The position numbers and the translations under genes are program-made. Below are positions 1-9,669 of a stretch of DNA of 64,000 nucleotides, piece after piece (position 1 is the first letter of the stretch; the number at the start of each line of letters is the position of its first letter). Source of the stretch: Candidatus Kapaibacterium sp. GTDB taxonomy: Bacteria; Bacteroidota; Ignavibacteria; Kapaibacteriales; UBA2268. The stretch lies in assembly GCA_026418625.1 (NCBI GenBank), contig JAOABA010000012.1, positions 1 through 64,000 of the forward strand. Direction: 5' to 3'. The notes below the pieces were generated by a model. It saw only the letters and a program-made list of their open reading frames with translations, was not told where the DNA came from and did not search any database.

Positions 1-104
1 GCATTCAAGTAATAATTACCGGACTCCTAACGATGTTTATAATGAGTTTTTCAACAATTAAATTTAATTCTTTTATCTTTGTCTACTAAATGGGGTCCAG
101 CTCA
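1..104 (+). mobile_element. Right end of an IS3-family-like insertion sequence
   Basis: The first 61 bases encode the last residues of a transposase (see next entry). About 17-40 bases after its stop comes a sequence ending GGGGTCCAGCTCA at position 104. IS3-family elements typically start TGA and end TCA with a G/C-rich terminal repeat, so 104 is read as the outer right end. The left end and most of the element lie outside the window. No target duplication can be checked here. Confidence 0.6.
2..61 (+). CDS. IS3-type transposase, C-terminal fragment (gene runs off the left edge)
   Basis: The frame starting at base 2 reads HSSNNYRTPNDVYNEFFNN and stops with TAA at 59-61. The pattern H-S-x(4)-Y-x-T-P-x-x-V-Y is the usual C-terminal signature of rve-type integrase/transposase ORFB proteins of the IS3/IS481 type. 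Only about 19 residues are visible, so the family is inferred from that motif and from the terminal-repeat-like sequence that follows. The catalytic DDE residues lie upstream of the window. Confidence 0.6.
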   Translation, partial: HSSNNYRTPNDVYNEFFNN

Positions 105-200
105 TTCTTATTCTATTATAAAAATTTACGTTTAAATAATACATTTCGATTTATTATATTGAAATTATAATACTTAACAAAGAATAAATTAAATTTAAAG

Positions 201-1877
201 ATGTTTAATAGGGAAATAAAAAACTATATTATTATAGCTTTTGCTGGGTTAATTCTATTTTTTCCTTTTCTTGGGAATGTTCATCTTTTTGATTGGGATG
301 AGATAAATTTCGCTGAGGCTGCCAGAGAAATGATATTAACCGGTGACTATCTGACTGTTCGGATTGATTATGAGCCTTTCCACGAAAAACCACCTCTCTT
401 TATCTGGTTTCAAGTCATTTCAATGAAAATATTTGGTGTTAATGAATTTGCAGCGAGGTTCCCAAATGCAGTGATAGGTTTGGTTACACTATTGATTTTG
501 TTTAATATCGGAAAGAAAATAATTAATTCAGATTTTGGGAAGCTTTGGGCGTTAGCTTATGTAGGTTCTTTGCTGCCACATTTTTATTTCAAAAGTGGAA
601 TAATTGACCCTACTTTTAACCTTTTTATGTTTTTAGCAGTTTATTATCTTTACCGCTATCACATTGGAAGCTTGAAATTGCCGGAGTCAAAAGGAAATCC
701 ATATTTAATGATTAGTCTTGCAGGTTTTTTCACAGCTTGTGCTGTTCTTACTAAAGGACCTGTTGGGCTTTTACTTCCAGCTTTAACTTTTTTAATATTT
801 ACCATAATTAAAAGAAAAGAACATATCATATCATTTTCTGCGGCTTTAATTTATGTTATTATATCAATTATTCCTTATCTTGTCTGGTATTTATCTGTCC
901 AATACTATTCCGGAGCAGGTTTATTTGATGATTTTATAGCTTATCATCTTAGGTTGCTAACCACGGGTGATGCTGGACATAGCGGACCGATATATTATCA
1001 TTTTGTAATATTGCTTATTGGGTGCTTCCCTGCTTCTTTCTTTTTTTTCAAGGGTTTACGCAAGGATGAACGTGATAGCATTTTCCAGACTGATTTCAAT
1101 CTTATCTTGTTAATTCTTTTGATGGTAGTTTTGGTTATTTTTTCAATTGTGAAGACAAAGATTATTCATTATTCTTCATTAAGTTATTTCCCGATTACTT
1201 TTTTTGCAGCAAGGGCAATGTTCAATATTGGAATACGAAATCACAAAACAGGGAAGTTATTAGCAATCGCTATTTCCGTAATTGGATTTTTATTAGCAAT
1301 AGCAATTGCTTTGTTTCCGATAGCATTGATGAATGTTGATTTATTTATTGATAAAGTAACGGATATTTTTACAAAAGCTATTCTCTCTACCAAAGTTGAA
1401 TGGCAAGGTTGGGAGTGGATTGTCGGGCTTAACTTGGCTATTTTCATCATTATTTATCTATATTATGAAATTGAGAAAAAACCTTTGAAGTCTTATTTGG
1501 CATTATTTGGCGGTGTTGCATTCACCATTTTTCTTATTTTACCCATTCTTGCTCCGAAGATTGACTTATATTTACAGTCGGCACCTAATGAATTTTATAA
1601 AAGCCTTCAAGGGAAGGAAGCTTATGTTCACGTGCTTGGTTACAAAAGTTATGCTCAATATTTCTATACAATGAAACCTTATCATCTTTCAACAAAATCA
1701 AAAAATATTAAAAAAGATGATTGGGAAAGCTGGTTGCTTGAGGGAAAAATAGACAAACCTGCTTATTTTGTTACTAATAACAAAAATTTGCAGAAATATT
1801 TAGACCGGCACCCCGATTTGAAATTGCTATATGAAAAAAATGGCTACGCTTTTCTAAAACGTGATAAACAAGAGTAA
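201..1877 (+). CDS. ArnT/PMT-type membrane glycosyltransferase
   Basis: This 558-residue protein is an integral-membrane glycosyltransferase of the dolichyl-phosphate-mannose mannosyltransferase/ArnT class (GT-C fold). These enzymes transfer a sugar from a polyprenyl-phosphate donor to protein or lipid A on the outer side of the inner membrane. Near the N-terminus, after a first membrane segment, is DWDEINFAEAAREM, carrying the acidic pair expected in the first periplasmic loop, and then EKPPLFIW, matching the family KPPL motif. About eleven hydrophobic segments follow, and then a soluble tail of about 100 residues. Length and topology fit the family. The acceptor cannot be told. It stands alone, about 100 bp after the insertion-sequence end. 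Confidence 0.85.
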   Translation: MFNREIKNYIIIAFAGLILFFPFLGNVHLFDWDEINFAEAAREMILTGDYLTVRIDYEPFHEKPPLFIWFQVISMKIFGVNEFAARFPNAVIGLVTLLILFNIGKKIINSDFGKLWALAYVGSLLPHFYFKSGIIDPTFNLFMFLAVYYLYRYHIGSLKLPESKGNPYLMISLAGFFTACAVLTKGPVGLLLPALTFLIFTIIKRKEHIISFSAALIYVIISIIPYLVWYLSVQYYSGAGLFDDFIAYHLRLLTTGDAGHSGPIYYHFVILLIGCFPASFFFFKGLRKDERDSIFQTDFNLILLILLMVVLVIFSIVKTKIIHYSSLSYFPITFFAARAMFNIGIRNHKTGKLLAIAISVIGFLLAIAIALFPIALMNVDLFIDKVTDIFTKAILSTKVEWQGWEWIVGLNLAIFIIIYLYYEIEKKPLKSYLALFGGVAFTIFLILPILAPKIDLYLQSAPNEFYKSLQGKEAYVHVLGYKSYAQYFYTMKPYHLSTKSKNIKKDDWESWLLEGKIDKPAYFVTNNKNLQKYLDRHPDLKLLYEKNGYAFLKRDKQE

Positions 1878-1919
1878 TAGATTAGAAAATTGACTTTTGA
1901 TATTAAACAGTAATTCTAA

Positions 1920-2574
1920 ACGAAGTAAAGGCTACATTACCCATTATTATTAAGCATCATTTAAACTCAGATAATGAAATTGGAGCTTAATAATTATTCT
2001 CAATACTTATGGTAGCAGTCATTCTGACGAACAAAGTGAGGAAGAATCCAGAACATCTCTTAAATAGATGCTTCACTTCGTTCAGCATGACTGTAAAATG
2101 TTGTTATTTCTCCAATAAATGATCAGGGTTAAATAGATGGTTTTCTATTTCACGCAGAGGACGCAAAGTATAATTTTTGAAGAAGCTCTGCAGCCTCTGC
2201 GAGATAAAATAACATTTTGCAAAGAATATCTAAAACTCGTATATACAAACACTATTTGATTAAGCCATAAAAAAATTGTTACTAATATGCGGTTAATTAT
2301 TTATTTTCATAATTATAAGTATGATGAAAAAATAAAACAAATATCTAAACTTTTAAATCTATAGTGATAAATACTACAAAAAATTAGTAAAAAACACTAC
2401 ATAATAATCATTATTTATACTACTTTTTTTTTTTTTTTTATTTACTTTTGACGGTCAAACAATTTTTATTTTTAAGTTATTTTTTTTGAAAATCCACAGT
2501 GAAATTATTTCAAGGAATATATTAAAATACAATATATTTTGGAAGGTTAAGATATATTTTCCAGAGGAGCTTTT
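1920..2574. other. Intergenic region with repeat fragments, a T16 run and a small palindrome
   Basis: No gene is seen in this stretch of about 700 bp. It holds two fragments of the dispersed repeat family (about 2018-2091 and 2151-2226), then very AT-rich DNA with a run of 16 T at 2424-2439. A perfect 13-base palindrome TTTGACGGTCAAA lies at 2447-2459, roughly 115 bp before the next start codon, and may be an operator. A purine-rich ribosome-binding site (GAGGAG) sits just before the ATG at 2575. Confidence 0.5.
2447..2459. promoter_or_regulatory. Perfect palindrome, possible operator
   Basis: TTTGAC-G-GTCAAA is a perfect inverted repeat of 6+1+6 bases. It lies 8 bases after a T16 run and upstream of the three-gene cluster starting at 2575. 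A protein-binding role is inferred only from symmetry and position. Confidence 0.3.
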
Positions 2575-3288
2575 ATGAAATTTTTATCAATTTTGTTATT
2601 TTCAATAATTTCATACTTATTATTTAACAACAATTGTTGTGATCCTCCAGTTGTTTGTTTGGAAATAAACCCACTATCCTGTCCAAATGCAAACTTAAAT
2701 AATTCATTATTAAAATTAGATGAACAAAGAATTACAAGGATGTGGATGAACATTTATGGTAATATTCAGAATTTTCAGGATGCTGATCATTATATACCGT
2801 ATGATTTTAAAAGTTCAAATGTTAATCATATAATATCAGCTGGATATGGAGAAACGGCTGTAAATCCTTCGAAATATGTTGAGGGGTATGAAATAAATTA
2901 TGGATTCTGGTCTAAGGATTCTTATAGATGTTATACATGGGCTGAAATGTTCAAATGGAAATATGGTCGGGATCCAACTCCAAGTGAATTAGAAAATTTA
3001 ACCTGCGAGATGGTTAAACAATGGTTCATTGAACGACATACAGTTCGAAGAAGTTGGCCATTACAAGATGATCCACCAAGAGACGTCAATTGTATTCAAC
3101 CACCAATTAAAAAGTATTGTGTAACACTAAATGATTTTAAATATGAATATCAAGGGTGGATTACATTTGCAAATGGGAAACAATGCAAATTGCAATCATT
3201 CTCATTGTTAAAATCAGCTTACGATGGATGTGCAAATCCTCATTATTATAAGATTAATATTGAAAAACCTTGTTCAGAATGTATATAA
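2575..3288 (+). CDS. Secreted Cys-rich protein of unknown function
   Basis: A 237-residue protein with an N-terminal hydrophobic signal sequence (MKFLSILLFSIISYLLF), then NNNCCDPPVVC and further cysteines to the C-terminus (ending CSECI). About fourteen cysteines suggest disulfide bonds after export, though the FNNNC sequence is a poor lipobox. I recognise no domain. It is followed after 20 bp by a lipoprotein and then by an Lgt-like membrane protein, suggesting a small envelope operon. The start is supported by a GAGGAG ribosome-binding site ending about 5 bases upstream. Confidence 0.6.
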   Translation: MKFLSILLFSIISYLLFNNNCCDPPVVCLEINPLSCPNANLNNSLLKLDEQRITRMWMNIYGNIQNFQDADHYIPYDFKSSNVNHIISAGYGETAVNPSKYVEGYEINYGFWSKDSYRCYTWAEMFKWKYGRDPTPSELENLTCEMVKQWFIERHTVRRSWPLQDDPPRDVNCIQPPIKKYCVTLNDFKYEYQGWITFANGKQCKLQSFSLLKSAYDGCANPHYYKINIEKPCSECI

Positions 3289-3308
3289 AAAAATTCAAGG
3301 AGTCAAAT

Positions 3309-4148
3309 ATGAAACGAACAATTATTTTAACAATAATCCTTTCAGTGATTTTATTTACTGCCTGTTCGGATAAGAGCACAGGACCAAATAAAAATCAAAT
3401 CCCAAGTATATATTATAACGGGAGTTATTATAGTATTGAAGAGTTAATCAATACATATAACAATGGAAATCTAACCGGAATAATTATGCTTATCAAAAAT
3501 AAGAGAAATGATATGGTAATGAATTTTTTTGATGGCGAATGGCACGAAATGACCTTTGATGGATATGAAACAGATGCTTATGCTGGAATGTTCAAACAGG
3601 ATTACTCACCATTAGATGTTGTCAGTATAGTAATAAATGCTACAACATTAAAGCAGTATACCCCCGGTGCATATAAAGTATTCGATCCATATTCACCAAT
3701 AGATATATTTTTTGGAGGAAACCAGAATAAATATCTAATAGATTCAGTTAATGGTTTTCCATCAGTTATTGATTCGGTAAGTTTTCCAGATGAAATAGTT
3801 ATCACAAACCTTAATCGTTATGATACAGTGAGTAAAAGTAATGATTTCGAAATATTATGGACTGGGGGAGGCAGCAATAGCAAAATTGAAATTGATTTTA
3901 GCAAAAATTTTACACTTCTGGATTCAATTACTCACGATAATACAGGAATTGGCTTTAGAATAATTCTTGATAACTCTTTGGGTTATACTTTTCCTAGTTT
4001 GTTTCTAAGAAACACCTGCGAATTAACAGGGAAATATGATTTGAAAGTAACTTGCTATACACCTGTATATAAAACCTTGTCAAATGGGAAGCAAATCTTA
4101 TTTATTGGCGTGTCGTCACATAGAATTACACTCAATCTCACAAATTGA
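3309..4148 (+). CDS. Predicted lipoprotein of unknown function
   Basis: The protein (279 residues) begins MKRTIILTIILSVILFTACSDKSTGPN. The LFTAC lipobox places the lipidated cysteine at about residue 19, followed by the linker CSDKSTGP common in lipoproteins of this group. The ATG at 3309 is preferred over an in-frame upstream start because it follows an AAGGAG ribosome-binding site and begins directly with the signal peptide. The rest looks beta-rich and soluble, with no recognised domain. It probably belongs to one operon with the secreted protein upstream and the Lgt-like protein downstream. Confidence 0.65.
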   Translation: MKRTIILTIILSVILFTACSDKSTGPNKNQIPSIYYNGSYYSIEELINTYNNGNLTGIIMLIKNKRNDMVMNFFDGEWHEMTFDGYETDAYAGMFKQDYSPLDVVSIVINATTLKQYTPGAYKVFDPYSPIDIFFGGNQNKYLIDSVNGFPSVIDSVSFPDEIVITNLNRYDTVSKSNDFEILWTGGGSNSKIEIDFSKNFTLLDSITHDNTGIGFRIILDNSLGYTFPSLFLRNTCELTGKYDLKVTCYTPVYKTLSNGKQILFIGVSSHRITLNLTN

Positions 4149-4166
4149 TAAATTTAATATATTAAT

Positions 4167-4853
4167 ATGAATATATTTAAAAGTCAGGGTGTTTTCCTTG
4201 TCTGTGGATATTTAATTTCATTGATGTATTTGTTCAAATTAGATAAAACTAAATTTTGGCAAAATTCACTATTTTATAATATTTTGATCATAATTGGGTT
4301 AGTCTGGGGTTCATTAACATATTCAATTATTTTTGAAAATTTCAACGGGAATTACTTTCAGTTTAATTCATTATTATTATCAATAAGCTCAGTATTCTTC
4401 ATTTATATCAGTTCTCTAATTTTTAATCAAAGAAAAATAATAACAATTATTAATTTATTGACAGTCCCATTTGCTTTAATGGCTTCTGTAGGTAAAATTG
4501 GTTGTTATGTAGCTGGTTGCTGTAAGGGTACAATTCCACTGATTTGTATTAATATTCCACTTCAATTATTTGAGGCACTTATCTTATTCTTAATCTTTCT
4601 TTTGTTGAGGGTTTACAGTCAAGATAAATATATTATTTTTATGATTTTATACTCAATATCAAGATTAATTTTTGAGTTTTATCGTGAGGATACAATCAAA
4701 TATTTTTTTGGTTTAAAAAGGACTGTTTTACTATCCTCTTTACTTTTGTTAACTTCGGTAATTATAATTAGCTTAAAATATAATGCAATTTTATTTAGCA
4801 AATTTACTCCAATCAAATTAATTAATACATTCAAAGGTTTTCTAATAAAATAG
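4167..4853 (+). CDS. Lgt-like prolipoprotein diacylglyceryl transferase family protein
   Basis: A 228-residue multi-pass membrane protein. Its mid-region motif GKIGCYVAGCCKG resembles the Lgt-family signature, in the Cys-containing form (GRxGCFxxGCCYG) known from Lgt-like paralogues. The end, SRLIFEFYRED, matches the conserved C-terminal part of Lgt, the enzyme that moves a diacylglyceryl group from phosphatidylglycerol to the lipobox cysteine. It is shorter than classical Lgt (about 260-290), lacks an obvious HGG motif, and has Lys where Lgt has Arg in the signature. It is therefore probably a paralogue with a narrower or different substrate. It lies 18 bp after a lipoprotein gene, a plausible substrate. 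Confidence 0.6.
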   Translation: MNIFKSQGVFLVCGYLISLMYLFKLDKTKFWQNSLFYNILIIIGLVWGSLTYSIIFENFNGNYFQFNSLLLSISSVFFIYISSLIFNQRKIITIINLLTVPFALMASVGKIGCYVAGCCKGTIPLICINIPLQLFEALILFLIFLLLRVYSQDKYIIFMILYSISRLIFEFYREDTIKYFFGLKRTVLLSSLLLLTSVIIISLKYNAILFSKFTPIKLINTFKGFLIK

Positions 4854-4984
4854 AGAACAAAAATTATGCTTCGCAAAATTTTAATATAATATTATAAATC
4901 AGGTAAATTATAATTTTGTTTATGATACTAGTAAAAGATATTTTGAAAAATCAATTATCTATTAAAATAAGCTTCATCAGTATA

Positions 4985-5045
4985 CAAGAGCTTGAAGAAG
5001 CTCTGCGGCCTCTGAGAGATAAAATAACACTAAAAGAAAACAAAG
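4985..5045. repeat. Fragment of the dispersed repeat family
   Basis: The sequence around GAAGAAGCTCTGCGGCCTCT continues GAGAGATAAAATAACA and nearly matches 2180-2215. It belongs to the same class of intergenic repeat as the longer blocks at 7.3-8.1, 26.3 and 29 kb. Confidence 0.6.
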
Positions 5046-5063
5046 TGTCTAAAAAATATTGAA

Positions 5064-6626
5064 CTAAAGAGGTATATTCCCGTGCTTTCGCTTCGGATTA
5101 GTATCCACTTTATTTTCAAGCAAATTGAAAGCTTCGATAAGAAGCTTTCTTGTAAACTTTGGTTCAATGACATCATCTATATAGCCATAAGAAGCGGCAA
5201 TATAGGGATTTGCAAATTTTTCATTGAATTCATTTACTAATTCTGCTTCGCGTTTTTCTGGTTCGGGCGAAGTTTCAATTTCCTTCTTGAAAATAATTTC
5301 AACTGCCCCTTTTGAACCCATAACAGCCAGTTCAGCTGTGGGCCAAGCATAATTCAAATCGCCTCTGATATGTTTACTGTTCATAACGTCGTAAGCTCCA
5401 CCATAGGCTTTTCGTGTTATCACGGTGATTTTAGGGACAGTTGCCTCACAGAAAGCATAAAGCAATTTTGCACCGTTTGTAATAATACCTCCCCACTCCT
5501 GATGAGCACCGGGCATAAAGCCGGGAACATCTTCCAAAACCAATAAAGGAATATTAAAAGCATCGCAGAATCGAACAAACCTTCCTGCTTTCTTCGATGA
5601 ATCAATATCGAGAACACCTGCAAGAACAGCTGGTTGATTTGCAACTACACCTATTGACCTGCCTCCCAAACGAATAAAACCAACAATAATATTCTGGGCA
5701 TAATCTTTATGGACTTCAAGAAATTCACCTTTGTCAGCCAATTCAATGATAATTTCTTTCATATCATAAGGTTGATTAGGGTTAGCAGGAATAATATATG
5801 TGAGTTTGTCACAGAGTCTATCGCTTGGGTCATCAGTTTGAATTAGAGGTGCTTCGTCGAGGTTGTTCGGTGGAAGATAGCTCATTAATTTTTTTGTTAT
5901 TTCTAATGCTTCCAAATCGTTTTCGGCAGTAAAGTGAGCAACACCACTTTTACTTGCGTGGACTTCGGCTCCTCCAAGTTGGTCGGAAGTTAAATCTTCG
6001 TGAGTAACGGTTTTAACAACCTTCGGACCAGTAACGAACATATAAGAAGTTTTCTTAACCATAATTATAAAATCTGTGATAGCGGGTGAGTAAACCGCAC
6101 CACCGGCACAGGGACCCATTATTACGGATATTTGGGGAATAACACCCGAACAAAGCGTATTTCTAAGGAAAATATCGGCATAGGCACCAAGCGAAATGAC
6201 GCCTTCCTGAACTCTTGCACCGCCGGAATCATTAAGTCCAATGACAGGGCAACCGTTTTTCAGAGCCATATCCATAATCTTGCAGATTTTTCTGCCATGC
6301 TCGGCAGCAAGGCTTCCACCAAGAACAGTGAAATCCTGAGAAAAGACAAATACTTTCTGTCCGTTCATATAGCCAAAGCCTGTAACAACTCCATCACCGA
6401 GATATACATTTTTATCCAAACCAAAATCGCTTGAATGATGATGGGCGAGCATATCAAGTTCTCTGAATGTATCTTTATCAAGCAAAAGGTCAATTCTTTC
6501 CCTAGCTGTAAGTTTATTTTTAGAATGCTGGTCATCAATACGCTTTTGACCGCCACCAATTTTTGCTTGAGCTTTTAATTCTCTTAATTTTTCAATTTTC
6601 TTATCAATAATTTCTTTATTTTCCAT
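5064..6626 (-). CDS. Acyl-CoA (propionyl/methylmalonyl-CoA) carboxyltransferase subunit
   Basis: This 520-residue crotonase-fold protein is the carboxyltransferase of a biotin-dependent acyl-CoA carboxylase, or of a methylmalonyl-CoA decarboxylase (PccB/MmdA family). It starts with [37 protein letters not shown], the usual N-terminal helix, and keeps [27 protein letters not shown] and [26 protein letters not shown], the oxyanion-hole and CoA-binding regions. Length is normal. It is followed 9 bp away, on the same strand, by its biotin-carrier gene, though carrier comes first in transcription. No biotin carboxylase subunit is in the window, so carboxylase versus decarboxylase cannot be decided. 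Confidence 0.9.
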   Translation of the reverse strand: MENKEIIDKKIEKLRELKAQAKIGGGQKRIDDQHSKNKLTARERIDLLLDKDTFRELDMLAHHHSSDFGLDKNVYLGDGVVTGFGYMNGQKVFVFSQDFTVLGGSLAAEHGRKICKIMDMALKNGCPVIGLNDSGGARVQEGVISLGAYADIFLRNTLCSGVIPQISVIMGPCAGGAVYSPAITDFIIMVKKTSYMFVTGPKVVKTVTHEDLTSDQLGGAEVHASKSGVAHFTAENDLEALEITKKLMSYLPPNNLDEAPLIQTDDPSDRLCDKLTYIIPANPNQPYDMKEIIIELADKGEFLEVHKDYAQNIIVGFIRLGGRSIGVVANQPAVLAGVLDIDSSKKAGRFVRFCDAFNIPLLVLEDVPGFMPGAHQEWGGIITNGAKLLYAFCEATVPKITVITRKAYGGAYDVMNSKHIRGDLNYAWPTAELAVMGSKGAVEIIFKKEIETSPEPEKREAELVNEFNEKFANPYIAASYGYIDDVIEPKFTRKLLIEAFNLLENKVDTNPKRKHGNIPL

Positions 6627-6635
6627 AAATACACC

Positions 6636-7160
6636 TTATGATTCATTTATTATTTCCATTAATACAGTATCTTTTTCGACTGCTTTAGCTTCACTAACTT
6701 TAATAGAGCTTACAATTCCAGTGATTGGCGAGGTAATTGCGTTTTCCATTTTCATAGCTTCAATGATTAGTATTTTATCACCTTTGCTGACCACGTCTCC
6801 TTCGTTTACTAATATTTTTATTACCATACCGGGCATTGGGGCTTTGATGACAGCATGTCGTTTGCTATCAGTTCCTTCTGTTTGACTGAGGAACTTCTTT
6901 AGTAGTTTCTTAGTTTCATCAGTAATTTCAATTTCAAATGAAAATCCGTCTGCATTAATTGAACTTGGACCATCATCTCTTAAATCCAATTCAACCTGAA
7001 TAATCTTATTATTAACGACAAAAGAGAAAATGTTCTTGCCTAATTGTTTAAGTAGTTCAATTTTGTAGGGTTGGTCGTTCAGGTAAATAGTAGATTCGTC
7101 TTGTTTGTCAAACTTTGCTGCGTATTCATTATTGTTAATTGTAATAATCAAATCATCCAT
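6636..7160 (-). CDS. Biotin carboxyl carrier protein (acyl-CoA carboxylase/decarboxylase)
   Basis: A protein of about 174 residues whose C-terminal 70 residues form a biotinyl domain: APMPGMVIKILVNEGDVVSKGDKILIIEAMKMENAI. The lysine in EAMKMEN is the biotinylation site. The N-terminal part is a linker-like domain as in the gamma/carrier subunits of propionyl- and methylmalonyl-CoA enzymes. ATG at 7160 is chosen. A GTG six codons upstream (7178) is possible. It precedes the carboxyltransferase gene by 9 bp and clearly forms an operon with it. Confidence 0.85.
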   Translation of the reverse strand: MDDLIITINNNEYAAKFDKQDESTIYLNDQPYKIELLKQLGKNIFSFVVNNKIIQVELDLRDDGPSSINADGFSFEIEITDETKKLLKKFLSQTEGTDSKRHAVIKAPMPGMVIKILVNEGDVVSKGDKILIIEAMKMENAITSPITGIVSSIKVSEAKAVEKDTVLMEIINES

Positions 7161-7324
7161 AATTATTATATCTTTCACTATTAAATGATTATCATCACAA
7201 TTTAAGAAAAAATCATTAATTATGAATTGGAAAAAATATTGACAAACTAATTTATTTTGACTTTTCTATTTTAAGCAAAACAAGCAGAGAACTTTATATT
7301 TAAATAATAATTAAAATTCATTTA

Positions 7325-8110
7325 AGTAGTAATAAGTTCAAAACTTTAGAAAAATGAGGTTGTGTAAAAAGTATAAAAAGTGGTTTTTCTGTCACTCTGA
7401 ACGAAGTGAAGAGTCTATTACATTTCAATTATTTAAGAAAAATGGATACTTCGCTTTCGGCTCAGAAAGACTGGTTATTACATATACTCAAACTTTGCGA
7501 ACTCTGTTTATTCCTTTGCGGGCTCTGCGAGAAAAAAAGTTTCACGCAAAGATCGCAGAGAGTAATTACATAAATGTAAATAAATTGAATAGCCTCAGAG
7601 GTCGCAGAGAATTTTAATTTGAATTACTTACGGTATTTATTTTTATAAAAATAAGTTCAAAGCTTGAGAAAAATGAGATTGTGTAAAAAGTATAAAAAAT
7701 AGTTCTTTGTCACTCTGAACGAAGTGAAGAGTCCATTACATTTCAATTTTTTAAGAAAAATGGATTCTTCGCCTTCGGCTCAGAATAACGGCTTTTTACA
7801 CAGTCTCATGCACAGGAATGAAAGGGAAAAGGAGATTTCCGTATTCATGGCTGTGCAAAAACTAAAAAATAGTTCTTTGTCACTCTGAACGAAGTGAAGA
7901 GTCTATTACATTTCAATTATTTAAGAATAATGGATTCTTCGCCTTCGGCTCAGAAAGATTGGTTATTACATACACCCAAACTCTGCGAACTCTGTTTATT
8001 CCTTTGCGGGCTCTGCGAGAAAAAATTGAATTGATTAGGGTATATTAAGCACATTCTGAAAAAGGAAGTATGGATTAAACAAGTTTCTACTTTAATGGAT
8101 TTTTCGCCTT
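7325..8110 (+). repeat. Three mosaic copies of the dispersed intergenic repeat; no gene seen
   Basis: This stretch of nearly 1 kb between genes holds three related repeat blocks, at about 7325-7620, 7649-7815 and 7850-8030. Each contains GTCACTCTGAACGAAGTGAA, then TGGATTCTTCGCCTTCGGCT, and some continue into CTTTGCGGGCTCTGCGAGAA. Short open frames inside (such as CHSERSEESI) are translation artefacts of the repeat. Further copies occur at 2.0, 5.0, 26.3, 29.0 and 42.8 kb, some inverted. Confidence 0.8.
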
Positions 8111-8144
8111 CGGTTAAAAATGAAATTTATTAAGTTAGAGCTAA

Positions 8145-9668
8145 TCAGCTTTTAGAAAAATGTTGGATAACGGAATTGACAAGACCTTCAATCGAAAATG
8201 TTTCAGACATAATAATGTTTTTAATTTGATAATCTTCTAAAGTGGCTCTGGTTACTGGACCAATCGCAAAAACATTTGATTGATTAAGAAGTTTCAAAGC
8301 CTGATTTTTCCCAAATACATCAAAAAAATTGGTAACAGTCGAAGAACTTGTGAATAGATAAGCATCGGCTCCTTCGTTCATCAATTTTTCTTTTAATTTA
8401 TTATCGGGTAAATTTTTTTCAATTGAATAGACCTGAAGAGGCTCAGTATTTATACCGTTGTTAATTAATGAATCGAAAATGTAATCCTTTTGAAAATCAC
8501 CTTTAACTCTCAAAATTTTTTGATTATCCAAATTTTGAGAGTTTAAAAATTCATCAATAAAAACAGTTGATGTGAATGAAGAAGGAATAAAGTCTGCAAT
8601 CAAACCAAAATCTTTGAGTCTTGTGGCAGTTTCTTTTCCAATACAGGCGATTTTTGTGTTTGATAATGCACGGGCATCCATATTCTCTTTATTAAGCAAT
8701 TGAAAGAAATATCTCACACCGTTTTCGCTCGAAAAAATAACCCAATCGAAATTCTTTGATAATAAATCCTTTAGATTTTCAGATGGTTTATTTAGCTTGG
8801 TTTTGATAACGCTGAAATTGATGGCAATAGCACCATTTTGTTCAAGGATTTTGGTAAGAGAATGAGACTGATCTTCGGCTCTTGTGCATACTATCTTTTT
8901 GCCAAATAGAGGTTTACGTGAGAACCAATCAAGCTTATCGCTAAAAACAGCTGTTTCACCAATAATTGTAATTATAGGTGGTTTGATATTTTCTTTTTCG
9001 ACTAATTCAGGTAAATTTAACAAGCGGGAATTAAATTGCCGTTGAGATGGCAAAGTTGCATTTTGAACAATTATAGCGGGAGTTTCGGGGTTCATCCCAA
9101 GAGTAATTAATTTCTCGACGGTCCACTTTAAAGTTGAGGCTCCCATATAAATAACAAGGGTGGTATTTTTGAGTTTGGCAAGTAGTTCCCATTCTATCTG
9201 GCTTTCGTTTTTCTCAGGGCTTTCGTGTGCTGTAATGAATAAGCATTGTGTAACCATATTCCTATGAGTCAAAGGAGCACCAGAATATGCCGATGCACCA
9301 ATTCCGGCGGTTATTCCGGGTACTATCTCGAAATCAATACCTTCTTGATATAGGGCAAGGGCTTCCTCAGAACCTCTGCCGAAGATATAAGGATCTCCAC
9401 CTTTTAATCTTATAACGGTTTTATTTTTCTTGGCTTTTTCAATAAGAATCTTGATTATCTCTTCTTGTGGTATCGGATGTCTGTCTGCTTCTTTACCAAC
9501 AAAGATTAGCTCGGTATTTTCGGGGCAAAATTTAAGTAGGGTATCGTTTGCAAGTCTGTCATATAGCACTACCTCAGCTTTTTTCAATAATTCCAAGCCT
9601 TTAACGGTAATTAGTTCAGGATCACCCGGACCGGCACCAACCAAATATACTTTCCCTTTAATCTCCAT
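8145..9668 (-). CDS. Uroporphyrinogen-III C-methyltransferase / uroporphyrinogen-III synthase fusion (CobA-HemD)
   Basis: A bifunctional protein of about 507 residues. The first ~245 residues are the SAM-dependent uroporphyrinogen-III methyltransferase that makes precorrin-2: VYLVGAGPGDPELITVKG, VLYDRLAN, RLKGGDPYIFGRGSEEA and VPGITAGIGASAYSGAPLTHR. From about residue 250 (KPLFGKKIVCTRAEDQ) a uroporphyrinogen-III synthase (HemD) domain runs to the end. The pair therefore closes the tetrapyrrole ring and methylates it, feeding siroheme. ATG at 9668 directly follows the stop of the upstream gene. An in-frame ATG at 9677 overlapping that gene is also possible. Together with the upstream dehydrogenase it forms a siroheme operon. 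Confidence 0.9.
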   Translation of the reverse strand: MEIKGKVYLVGAGPGDPELITVKGLELLKKAEVVLYDRLANDTLLKFCPENTELIFVGKEADRHPIPQEEIIKILIEKAKKNKTVIRLKGGDPYIFGRGSEEALALYQEGIDFEIVPGITAGIGASAYSGAPLTHRNMVTQCLFITAHESPEKNESQIEWELLAKLKNTTLVIYMGASTLKWTVEKLITLGMNPETPAIIVQNATLPSQRQFNSRLLNLPELVEKENIKPPIITIIGETAVFSDKLDWFSRKPLFGKKIVCTRAEDQSHSLTKILEQNGAIAINFSVIKTKLNKPSENLKDLLSKNFDWVIFSSENGVRYFFQLLNKENMDARALSNTKIACIGKETATRLKDFGLIADFIPSSFTSTVFIDEFLNSQNLDNQKILRVKGDFQKDYIFDSLINNGINTEPLQVYSIEKNLPDNKLKEKLMNEGADAYLFTSSSTVTNFFDVFGKNQALKLLNQSNVFAIGPVTRATLEDYQIKNIIMSETFSIEGLVNSVIQHFSKS

Positions 9669-9669
9669 T

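Noticed and set aside
1-104. A complete insertion sequence or composite transposon together with the glycosyltransferase gene
   Set aside because: Only the right end is visible, and no second copy of the end GGGGTCCAGCTCA or its complement was noticed after the glycosyltransferase gene.
7354-7617. Open frame starting MRLCKKYKKWFFCHSERSEES
   Set aside because: It lies wholly within the dispersed repeat. HSERSEES-type peptides are known artefacts of translating this repeat, and no ribosome-binding site or conserved family supports a gene.
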